Below, piece after piece: positions 57,332 through 64,000 of a stretch of 64,000 bases of DNA. Each line of letters begins with the position of its first letter. Positions within the stretch are counted from its first letter, which is position 1. The position numbers were made by a program, and so were the translations under genes. The notes beneath the pieces are model-generated. The model saw nothing but the letters and a program-made list of their open reading frames with translations, searched no databases and was not told where the DNA came from. This stretch comes from Notoacmeibacter sp. (lineage in GTDB: Bacteria > Pseudomonadota > Alphaproteobacteria > Rhizobiales > Rhizobiaceae), in assembly GCA_019912385.1 (NCBI GenBank), contig JAIOIW010000011.1, positions 1-64,000 on the forward strand, given 5' to 3'.

Positions 57332-57425
57332 ATTTTCGAATAATTGCGAAAATGTTCGATAAGCTCAAGAGCGAACCTAATAGCCTTCGTATATTTTCGA
57401 AGCTGGTTTATCGAAGTTCGAAATC
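57332..57425. promoter_or_regulatory. cluster of GlpR-type operator half-sites in front of glpR
   Basis: Two kinds of element are visible. ATTTTCG-N8-CGAAAAT (57332-57353) is a perfect 7-bp dyad. ATGTTCGATAA (57352-57362) matches the left half of the E. coli GlpR consensus and is followed by GCGAAC (57371-57376). Further TTCG-type copies lie at 57386, 57396 and 57418, the last pairing as TTCGAAAT with ATTTTCGA. The tandem arrangement just upstream of glpR suggests cooperative repression. From 57426 to the riboswitch at 57655 I see no other feature in the 340-base gap. Confidence 0.65.
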
Positions 57426-57654
57426 CACGGAACATGCGGGTTTCGAACCGACCTGACGCGCAGGAGAAGCGCGAAAACTTGCTCATGGCATCCGCCGCCG
57501 CCGCTGCTATCCACCCGCTTGCATATGCCGCTGTGGTGACCGGTTGCCATCTTCCGCCGTGTATGAACCGCGGAGGCTCCGCGATCCGGATTCGCAGCGC
57601 AGCGGCACCCTTTGTCCCGCTTGACTCGCAGCCCGACTCATCGGCAAATGAAAT

Positions 57655-57842
57655 CGATGGTTCCCGGAAGGTTTCGGCCGAAAGGGATGAAATGGGAACA
57701 CGGTGCGGTGGTTAAGGCCCGCCAATTCCGTGACTGCCCCCGCAACTGTAGGCGGTGAGCAGACCCGGGTTATGCCACTGGGCTTACGAGCCCGGGAAGG
57801 TCCGGGAATGCAGCGACCCGCAAGTCAGGAGACCTGCCATCG
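57655..57842 (+). ncRNA. cobalamin (adenosylcobalamin) riboswitch aptamer
   Basis: The conserved core of the cobalamin riboswitch is complete. It holds GGGAACACGGTG (57694-57705), CCCGCAACTGTAGGCGGTGA (about 57739-57758), GCCACTG (57774-57780), GGGAAGG, and the B12 box AGTCAGGAGACCTGCC (57823-57838). The P1 helix closes CGATGG (57655-57660) on CCATCG (57837-57842). Such elements turn off expression when cobalamin is plentiful. The downstream gene is a small protein of unknown function, not a known cobalamin gene. Confidence 0.95.
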
Positions 57843-57888
57843 GACTTGTACTCAACCCGGGCGGGGTGTCCCGGCAAGGAGCAGTGCG

Positions 57889-58236
57889 ATGGAATCCGGC
57901 TCCGCCGAAAAAACGCCCGGCCTCTTGCCTCCCCCCGCTCCAGACGCGGAGGGCGTTATGGTTCTCGATCAGATTCTTGATGTACTTTCTGCCCCGTCAC
58001 TCGACCGCCAGGAGGCGAGCAGGCTCGCCCGGCTGGGTTTCCTGGAGTGGCTGTGGTCGCTTCCCGATGGTGCGGATTTCGCCGAGCAGGCGGTCGCCGC
58101 CGGCAAGCACACCGATTCGTCCGGCAAGTCGGCGCCCGCGATCGCGATATTTCGCGGCCTGCTCAACAAGGCCAGTTCGCAACCGGGCGAACCGGTTCGC
58201 CGTGGCGGAATGAGAGGCCGGCGCCAGCCGCGCTGA
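57889..58236 (+). CDS. small hypothetical protein under a cobalamin riboswitch
   Basis: I do not recognise this protein. From the ATG at 57889, after AAGGAG at 8 bases, it has 115 residues: a proline-rich start, a helical centre (LDQILDVLSAPSLDR, ARLGFLEWLWSLP) and a basic C-terminal tail. An ATG at 57958 with GGAGGG about 4 bases upstream would give 92 residues, beginning MVLDQILDVL, and omit the proline-rich part. That second ribosome binding site lies in the 3' arm of an inverted repeat (AACGCCC 57912-57918 with GGGCGTT 57951-57957), so it could be the regulated one. No signal peptide, membrane segment or cysteine is present. The gene stands alone and is convergent with the stress-protein gene 7 bases away. 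Confidence 0.65.
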   Translation: MESGSAEKTPGLLPPPAPDAEGVMVLDQILDVLSAPSLDRQEASRLARLGFLEWLWSLPDGADFAEQAVAAGKHTDSSGKSAPAIAIFRGLLNKASSQPGEPVRRGGMRGRRQPR

Positions 58237-58243
58237 CACGTTC

Positions 58244-59098
58244 TCAGCGCATCAGGACAACGGGCACCCTGCAAGTCCTGATCATCCCGGTCGTCGTCGA
58301 CCCGATGATCAGGCTGCGGATGCGGCTGTGGCCATAGGCGCCCATGACAACCAGGTCGAAGCCTGCTTCGTCGACATACTTGCCCAATGCTGTTTCCGGC
58401 TGCCCGAGGATCAGCTCTGTTGCGGTCTCGATGCCGGCGGCTGCGAGCATCGCGCGCGCATCTTCCAGACCCTTTGCCGCGTCCGGCGTCGCCGCGCCAA
58501 CGGTGACGACGTGGATCCTCAACCCGGCATAGAGCGGATTTCGGGCAATGTGCTCGACCGCCCTCATGGCGGAGATCCCGCCGTCATAGGCGACGAGCAC
58601 CTTTTCGATCGGCTTGAAGGCGCGCGAGGCAACGAAGATCGGCTTGTGGCTCGCCCTCACGATCCGCTCGAGGTTCGACCCGAGATGCCCCTTGGCGAAA
58701 TCCGCGGCCTCGCCGCGTTTGCCGATCAGCACCATATCGGCGCCTTCTTCCTGGTCCGCGACCGTGTCGACGATGTCTCCGTGTCGCAGACGCGTCGTGA
58801 TCTCGGTAACGCCGGCCCTGTCGAGGATGGCGCGCGCATCTTCCAGTATGGCGCGGCCGCGATGCGCGACCAGCTTGGCGCGCTGCTCGTCCAGTGCAGC
58901 CAGCTCCTCCAGAAGCGCGCTGCGCGCACCGAGCGCGATGGCGCCCGACAGATCCGCCTTCTCGGGCGCCATTCGCCGGCCCAGAACATGCAGTAGCTCC
59001 ACCGGCGCGCCCGTTCGCGCCGAGATCCACGCCGCATGGTCGCATACGCTGGCCGAATAGATCGAACCGTCGACAAGCGCGATGATTTTCCTGGTCAT
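58244..59098 (-). CDS. universal stress protein with two UspA domains
   Basis: The 284-residue protein consists of two UspA domains, residues 1 to about 155 and 160-284. Both carry the ATP-binding glycine pattern: GKRGEAADFAKGHLGSNLERIV in the first and MGAYGHSRIRSLIIGSTTTGM in the second. Tandem Usp proteins of this size often bind ATP and help survival under stress. It starts 13 bases after the SulP transporter stop on the same strand, so the two are probably co-transcribed. This pairing suggests stress-linked anion transport. Confidence 0.9.
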   Translation of the reverse strand: MTRKIIALVDGSIYSASVCDHAAWISARTGAPVELLHVLGRRMAPEKADLSGAIALGARSALLEELAALDEQRAKLVAHRGRAILEDARAILDRAGVTEITTRLRHGDIVDTVADQEEGADMVLIGKRGEAADFAKGHLGSNLERIVRASHKPIFVASRAFKPIEKVLVAYDGGISAMRAVEHIARNPLYAGLRIHVVTVGAATPDAAKGLEDARAMLAAAGIETATELILGQPETALGKYVDEAGFDLVVMGAYGHSRIRSLIIGSTTTGMIRTCRVPVVLMR

Positions 59099-59111
59099 GG
59101 TCGCGGCTCCC

Positions 59112-60602
59112 TCAATGCGCCAGCAGCTTGTCAATGGCGCCGGATTTGTCGTGGACACCAAGTCTGTCGACAATCGTTTCGGATGCTTCGTTCAGGCCGA
59201 CGATCTGCACTTCGGCTCCGTCCCGGCGGAATTTCAGTATGGCTATGTCCAGTGCCTGTACCGACGAAATGTCCCAGATATGCGCTTGGCTTACGTCGAT
59301 CACGACGCGATCGAGTGCCTCGCTGAAGTCGAAAGCGTTCATGAATTCCTCGACCGAGGCATAAAACAACTGACCTTCGACAAAATAGGTGCGCTCTCGG
59401 CCGTCCGGTGTGATTGTGGATGTCACGCGGAACAATTGCGCGATCTTGCCCGCGAAGAATATGCCCGACAGCAGTACGCCGACAAGCACCCCGATGGCGA
59501 GGTTATGGGTATAGACGACGGTACAGACCGTCGCGAGCATGACGATTGAGGACGACCGCGGATGCGTGCGCAGATTGCCGATCGAAGACCATGAAAAGGT
59601 GCCGATCGAGACCATGATCATGATCGCCACCAGTGCCGCCATGGGAATCTGTCTGACGAGATCGCCAAGTCCGACCACCATGATCAGAAGGAAGGTGCCG
59701 GCCGCGAAGCTTGAGAACCGGCCGCGCCCGCCCGATTTGACGTTTATGATGGACTGACCGATCATGGCGCATCCTGCCATCCCGCCGATAAAGCCTGTTG
59801 CGGTGTTGGCAATGCCCTGGCCGATGCACTCTTGGTTCCGGTGCGAACTAGTGTCTGTAAGATCATCCACGATGTTCTGCGTCATCAGGCTTTCCAGTAG
59901 GCCCACGACAGCCACCGCGATGGAATAGGGCAGGATGATCGTCAGGGTCTCGAGGGTCAGCGGAATCTGAGGGATGAGGAAGACCGGCAGAGTGTCCGGC
60001 AAGGCCCCCATGTCGCCAACCGTGCGAACATCCCATTCAAGCGCGAAGGTCAGCGCCGTCAGGACGACGATCGTCACAAGCGGGGAGGGAATGGCTTTGG
60101 TTAGCAGCGGAAACAGGTAGATGATCGCAAGGCCGCCAGCGACCATGCCATAGGTGAGCCAGTTGACCGTTCGGGGATCGAGTTCGGGCAACTGGGCGAG
60201 AAAGATCAGGATCGCCAGTGCGTTGACGAAACCGGTCATTACCGATTTCGAAACAAACCGCATGACGTGCCCCAGTTTCAGCAGGCCGGCGCCGATCTGC
60301 AACAACCCGGCAAGCACGGTCGCGGCAAGCAGGTATTGAAGTCCGTGGTCGCGCACCAGTGTCACCATGAGCACGGCGGTTGCCGCCGTCGCTGCCGAAA
60401 TCATTCCGGGGCGCCCGCCGGTAATCGCGGTGATCACGGCGATCGAGAACGACGCATAGAGCCCGACCTTCGGATCCACCCCGGCGATGATCGAGAATGC
60501 AATGGCCTCGGGGATCAGCGCAAGCGCGACGACAAGGCCAGAAAGAATGTCGCCCCTGATGTTCCCGGTCCATTGGCGCCGGTAGCTGTCGAAATTGATC
60601 AT
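59112..60602 (-). CDS. SulP-family anion transporter with STAS domain
   Basis: SulP carriers transport sulfate, bicarbonate or other anions, often with Na+ or H+. The 496-residue protein has about eleven hydrophobic segments, the SulP stretch [33 protein letters not shown] near the N-terminus, and a C-terminal cytoplasmic STAS domain (about residues 395-496, with [19 protein letters not shown]). I chose the ATG at 60602 for CCGGAGAAC upstream; a start five codons earlier is possible. The substrate is not assigned. No carbonic anhydrase or sulfur gene is adjacent. Confidence 0.92.
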   Translation of the reverse strand: MINFDSYRRQWTGNIRGDILSGLVVALALIPEAIAFSIIAGVDPKVGLYASFSIAVITAITGGRPGMISAATAATAVLMVTLVRDHGLQYLLAATVLAGLLQIGAGLLKLGHVMRFVSKSVMTGFVNALAILIFLAQLPELDPRTVNWLTYGMVAGGLAIIYLFPLLTKAIPSPLVTIVVLTALTFALEWDVRTVGDMGALPDTLPVFLIPQIPLTLETLTIILPYSIAVAVVGLLESLMTQNIVDDLTDTSSHRNQECIGQGIANTATGFIGGMAGCAMIGQSIINVKSGGRGRFSSFAAGTFLLIMVVGLGDLVRQIPMAALVAIMIMVSIGTFSWSSIGNLRTHPRSSSIVMLATVCTVVYTHNLAIGVLVGVLLSGIFFAGKIAQLFRVTSTITPDGRERTYFVEGQLFYASVEEFMNAFDFSEALDRVVIDVSQAHIWDISSVQALDIAILKFRRDGAEVQIVGLNEASETIVDRLGVHDKSGAIDKLLAH

Positions 60603-61268
60603 GAAGTTCTCCGGCAATAGCCGTGGCAGGCAAGAAGCAAATGCCCTTGCACGTGGATTGGATTTGAACGGTTGTCCGTCGGGTTTCCGGCCAAATGGCC
60701 CACTATATGGACGCGGCCGGGGCTATGCGTGTGGGATACCGGGTAATACCGCAGCGCGGAAACGGCAAGTGTGCGGTGCTAATTGTCATGCGCAAGGTCC
60801 GATTGCGATGTTCATGCGGCGGAAAAGGGTTGGCACCTGCATGGCGGCGGATTTCGAGTGCTCGATCTCACCATGATTGCCGATGACGGTTTTGAGCCCG
60901 TTGCCAGCGTCTGAGGCACCGGTTCGATTGCAGCATGCCGGCCCCAAACCGCCAAACCGTTAATCTCCAAATGGAAGTAGCTTGATGGCGTCGATCTATC
61001 GCGCCGGCAAGGAGACCGCCGCGGAAAAATCGCAAGGCCGGCGGTGCCATGGGCGCGAAAGGACTGGCAAACTACGAATATTTCAAAGATGAACGGCTCA
61101 ATTCCCGAATACAAAACAGCCGCTCCTGCCCTGAAGCGAACCTCGTAACGCTTTGAAATGCGGATCGGAAGCACCCAAGGTGATTTCGTTCACCCGCCTC
61201 GCGCATCGGCGCGCGACGGACGCGCAATCACGCGAAGCGGCCGAAGCGGTCGGGTCATCGCGCCTGGG
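60603..61268. other. 666-base region without a supported gene
   Basis: This stretch lies between the 3' end of the aldehyde dehydrogenase gene and the 5' end of the SulP gene, both on the minus strand. It should hold the SulP promoter. The longest frames (for example 120 codons at 60812-61174 minus and 63 codons at 60695-60886 plus) have no ribosome binding site, no recognisable motif and atypical composition. The part around 61030-61150 is more AT-rich than the surroundings. I see no repeat, tRNA or clear terminator. Confidence 0.5.
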
Positions 61269-62693
61269 TCAGTGAGCAATCATGACGTGGCGGACAGCCG
61301 TGTAGTCCTCCAGCGCATAGAGCGACATGTCCTTGCCGTAACCGGATTGCTTCAGACCCCCGTGGGGCATTTCGTTGCAGAGCATGAAATGCGTATTGAT
61401 CCACGTGCAGCCGTACTGGAGCCGTGCGGCGCATTCCATCGCTCGCGACACGTCCCTGGTCCAGACAGACGAGGCAAGGCCGTAATCGGAATCGTTCGCC
61501 CAGGCGACCGCTTCGTCGACATCGGTGAAGCGGGTGACCGACACCACCGGGCCGAACACTTCGCGGCGAACGATCTCGTCGGTTTGCAACGCGCCAGCGA
61601 TGACCGTCGGCTGGTAGAAGAAGCCATTGCCTTCGTGCGGCTTGCCGCCGGTGACGATCTCCATGTGGTTCATGGTCGAGGCGCGCTCCACGAAGCTTGC
61701 CACGCGGTCGCGCTGGCGCTGCGAGATAAGCGGTCCGATTTCGTTCTCGCTGTCGTCGTCGCTGGCATATTTGATCGTCGACACGGCGGCTGAAAGATCG
61801 GCAACCAGCTTGTCGTGGATCTTCGGTGCGGCATAGATGCGGCAGGCCGCGGTGCAGTCCTGCCCCGCATTGTAGTAGCCGAAGGTGCGTACGCCCTTGA
61901 CGACAGCATCGATGTCGGCGTCGTCGAAAACGATGACCGGCGCCTTGCCGCCGAGTTCCAGATGTGTGCGCTTGACCGATTTTGCCGCGGCCTGCAGCAC
62001 CTTCTTGCCGGTTGCCACGTCCCCTGTGATCGAGATCATGTTGACCTTGGCGTGGTTGATGAGCGCGTTGCCGACGCTCTCGCCACGGCCGAGAACGACA
62101 TTGACAACGCCCTCGGGCAGGACGTCGGCGAGGATTTTCGCCATCTTCAGCGCGGTCAGCGGCGTCTGCTCCGACGGTTTGAAAAGGACCGTATTACCGC
62201 CGGCGATCGCCGGTGCAATCTTCCAGGCCATCATCATCAGCGGATAGTTCCACGGCGCGATCGAGGCGACAATGCCGACCGGGTCGCGGCGGATCATCGA
62301 GGTGAAGCCGGGGAGGTACTCGCCTGCCGCATTTCCGGGAACGCAGCGCACTGCGCCGGCGAAGAAGCGGTAGCAGTCGACGATGGCCGGTATCTCGTCA
62401 TTCTTGACCGCATTGACCGGCTTGCCGCAGTTGAGCGCTTCGAGCGCGGCGAAGGCGTCCGCTTCGGCCTCGATACGGTCCGCGATCTTCAGCAGATAGC
62501 CCGAGCGCGTTGCCGGTGTCGTGCGCGACCACGTGGCGAAGGCCTTCTCTGCGGCGGCGACCGCGCGGTCGATCTGTTCCATGCTCGCCTCGGGCATGTG
62601 CGTTATGGTTTCGCCGGTCTTCGGGTTGAGGATGTTTTCCTCCGCCTCGGTGCCGTTCTCGAAATTGGCGCCGATCAGCATTTGGGTGTCCAT
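61269..62693 (-). CDS. patD: gamma-aminobutyraldehyde dehydrogenase
   Basis: PatD (YdcW/Prr) oxidises 4-aminobutanal, made from putrescine, to GABA. The 474 residues equal the length of E. coli PatD. The catalytic Glu (HLELGGKAP) and Cys ([13 protein letters not shown]) and the coenzyme motif [11 protein letters not shown] are present. I chose the ATG at 62693 for AAGGGAG upstream. It lies 23 bases after the end of a polyamine-type ABC permease gene on the same strand, which supports the assignment. A betaine-aldehyde-type substrate remains possible. Confidence 0.85.
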   Translation of the reverse strand: MDTQMLIGANFENGTEAEENILNPKTGETITHMPEASMEQIDRAVAAAEKAFATWSRTTPATRSGYLLKIADRIEAEADAFAALEALNCGKPVNAVKNDEIPAIVDCYRFFAGAVRCVPGNAAGEYLPGFTSMIRRDPVGIVASIAPWNYPLMMMAWKIAPAIAGGNTVLFKPSEQTPLTALKMAKILADVLPEGVVNVVLGRGESVGNALINHAKVNMISITGDVATGKKVLQAAAKSVKRTHLELGGKAPVIVFDDADIDAVVKGVRTFGYYNAGQDCTAACRIYAAPKIHDKLVADLSAAVSTIKYASDDDSENEIGPLISQRQRDRVASFVERASTMNHMEIVTGGKPHEGNGFFYQPTVIAGALQTDEIVRREVFGPVVSVTRFTDVDEAVAWANDSDYGLASSVWTRDVSRAMECAARLQYGCTWINTHFMLCNEMPHGGLKQSGYGKDMSLYALEDYTAVRHVMIAH

Positions 62694-62716
62694 GGGGTTA
62701 CTCCCTTGTTCCATGT

Positions 62717-63532
62717 TCATTTTCCGGCGCCGGCGACGCGGTCGCCGTCACGGGTGAGATAATAGGCTGCGAGGATCGGCAGGAAGGTGACCAGTACGAC
62801 GACCATCGCCACCACATTGGTGACCGGGCGCTGGCGCGGCCGGACGAGTTCCTCCAGCATCCAGATCGGCAGTGTCGCCTGCTGGCCGGCGGTAAAGGTG
62901 GTCACGATCACCTCGTCGAAGGAAAGCGCGAAGGCGAGCATGCCGCCGGCCAGCAGCGCGGTTCCGATATTCGGCAGCACGACGTGGCGGAAGGTCTGGA
63001 AACCGTCCGCGCCGAGATCCATTGACGCCTCGATCAGCGAACTCGAGGTGCGCCGGAAACGGGCGACGGCGTTGTTGTAGACGACGACGACGCAGAAGGT
63101 CGCGTGGCCGAGCACGATGGTCCAGAAGGAGAACGGGATGTCGGCGATGTTGAAGGCCGACCTGAGCGCGATGCCGGTGATGATGCCGGGCAGGGCGATG
63201 GGCAGGATCACCAGCAGCGAGATCGTTTCGCGCCCGAAGAACCTGGTGCGTGATACCGCGGCCGCGCACAGCGTGCCGAGGACCATTGCCACCACAGTCG
63301 AGATCGCCGCAACGCGCACCGACAGGCCGAGCGCCTCCCAGACGTCGGGGCGGTTCCAGGTCACCGCAAGCCACTTCGCGGTCAGGCCCGGCGGTGGCCA
63401 CTGGTAGCTCTTTTCCTCGGTCGTGAATGCGTAGACGAAGATCAGCAGGATCGGCAGGTGCAGGAAGGCCAGTCCGCCGGCCGCGGCGATCTTCAGGCCG
63501 AGCGGGGCCCTGGCGTTGCGGTCAGAGCGCAT
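62717..63532 (-). CDS. potC: spermidine/putrescine-type ABC transporter permease, PotC-like
   Basis: This is the second membrane subunit of a polyamine-type importer. The 271-residue protein has six hydrophobic segments and the permease EAA-type motif [22 protein letters not shown], which contacts the ATPase. The start lies inside the end of the upstream permease gene (11-base overlap), so the two are translated together. The ATPase and binding protein must lie beyond the right edge. Specificity rests on family resemblance and the patD neighbour. Confidence 0.88.
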   Translation of the reverse strand: MRSDRNARAPLGLKIAAAGGLAFLHLPILLIFVYAFTTEEKSYQWPPPGLTAKWLAVTWNRPDVWEALGLSVRVAAISTVVAMVLGTLCAAAVSRTRFFGRETISLLVILPIALPGIITGIALRSAFNIADIPFSFWTIVLGHATFCVVVVYNNAVARFRRTSSSLIEASMDLGADGFQTFRHVVLPNIGTALLAGGMLAFALSFDEVIVTTFTAGQQATLPIWMLEELVRPRQRPVTNVVAMVVVLVTFLPILAAYYLTRDGDRVAGAGK

Positions 63533-64000
63533 CGAAGGCTCCCTGTCGTTTGGCCATCCACAGGTAGAAGCCCATGATGACGATCGGCACCACGGTGAAG
63601 GCGGCGGCGAGCGGGATGTTGCCCGCCGTGCCCTGGTGGGCGTAGACGGCCTGGCCGATGAACAGCCGCGACGAGCCGATGATCTGCGGGATGATGTAGT
63701 CGCCGAGCGTCAGCGAGAAGGTGAAGATCGAACCGGCGATGATGCCGGGCAATGCGAGCGGCAGCAACACATGGCGGAACGTCTGCGCCGGCGAGGCGCC
63801 GAGGTCCGACGAGGCCTCCAGCATGGATTCCGGCACGCGTTCGAGGGCGGCCTGGGTCGGCAGGATCATGTAGGGCAGCCACACATAGACGAAGACGAGA
63901 AACGTCCCGGTGTAGCTGACCGACAGCGAGTTGCCGCCGATGACGGGCAGCGCCAGCCACGCTTCCAAGAGCGCCGTCAGGTGCAGCTTGGCAAAGATCC
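63522..64000 (-). CDS. potB: spermidine/putrescine-type ABC transporter permease, PotB-like (5' end outside window)
   Basis: Only the C-terminal part, about 159 codons, is in the window; the frame is open to the edge, and the TTG at 63968 is internal. The permease motif [26 protein letters not shown] and three or four hydrophobic segments are visible, as in PotB, which is usually about 285 residues. It overlaps potC by 11 bases. It is part of an operon running leftwards through potC to patD. Confidence 0.88.
   Translation of the reverse strand, partial: IFAKLHLTALLEAWLALPVIGGNSLSVSYTGTFLVFVYVWLPYMILPTQAALERVPESMLEASSDLGASPAQTFRHVLLPLALPGIIAGSIFTFSLTLGDYIIPQIIGSSRLFIGQAVYAHQGTAGNIPLAAAFTVVPIVIMGFYLWMAKRQGAFDAL

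Noticed and set aside
60812-61174. A 120-codon minus-strand frame in the long gap
   Set aside because: No Shine-Dalgarno, no recognisable motif and codon use unlike that of its neighbours. Kept only as part of the non-coding region.

Overview
The window looks like chromosomal DNA of an alphaproteobacterium of the order Hyphomicrobiales (Rhizobiales), probably Phyllobacteriaceae-like. The evidence is high GC, the gene order pckA / chvI-chvG-EIIA-HPr-ahcY-divL-tsaE-murU-addB-addA-trxA (the order I know from rhizobia, minus hprK), a Frc-type fructose ABC transporter with a ROK regulator, an alphaproteobacterial 5-aminolevulinate synthase, and AddAB rather than RecBCD. No IS element, phage gene, CRISPR array, tRNA or rRNA was seen.

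Layout. (1) 1-3274: 3' part of infB, then rbfA and truB. (2) 3390-9154: an aldehyde dehydrogenase, a CorA-type transporter, two small proteins and malate synthase G. (3) 9359-11439: a cytochrome operon of a b561-diheme c fusion, a sphaeroides-heme-protein (SHP) homologue and a separate diheme cytochrome c. (4) 11452-15431: AlkB-like protein, a secreted unknown, a BON-LysM protein, ArfB and pckA. (5) 15798-32945: the core block of ChvI/ChvG two-component system, PTS EIIA and HPr, ahcY, the tyrosine-type pseudokinase DivL, a TsaE-AmgK fusion, MurU, AddB, AddA and thioredoxin. (6) 33022-39612: a sugar locus with FrcB, FrcC, FrcA and a D-lyxose/D-mannose isomerase, divergent from a ROK repressor, an RbsD/FucU-like protein and a fructokinase. 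(7) 39591-49426: an unassigned catabolic locus with a BASS-like transporter, TRAP transporter, DadA-like oxidoreductase and ThDP enzyme, divergent from an Asp/Glu racemase-family protein, a class III CoA-transferase and a steroid-reductase-like membrane protein. (8) 49456-53396: aldose 1-epimerase, hemA behind an FNR-type box, and two unknowns. (9) 53465-57314: glpR-glpD-glpK. (10) 57655-58236: a cobalamin riboswitch in front of a lone small gene. (11) 58244-64000: a tandem universal stress protein, a SulP transporter, gamma-aminobutyraldehyde dehydrogenase and two polyamine-type ABC permeases; the last runs off the window.

How the genes connect. The core block joins envelope and acid sensing (ChvG/ChvI) and PTS signalling to gluconeogenesis (PckA), the methyl cycle (AhcY), cell-cycle control (DivL), cell-wall recycling (AmgK, MurU) and recombination (AddAB). 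Malate synthase, PckA and GlpD/GlpK feed C2, C4 and glycerol carbon into central metabolism. The Frc locus could handle fructose directly and mannose or lyxose through the isomerase. Several intergenic dyads give testable operator predictions: pckA/chvI, ahcY, frcB/frcR, the DadA-TRAP locus, hemA and glpR.

The points most worth a second look are the riboswitch that controls only an orphan ORF, the missing hprK in a locus whose HPr keeps its regulatory serine, the SHP operon with two diheme cytochromes, and the unassigned TRAP/ThDP/racemase/CoA-transferase locus. All calls come from reading the sequence; no database search was possible.
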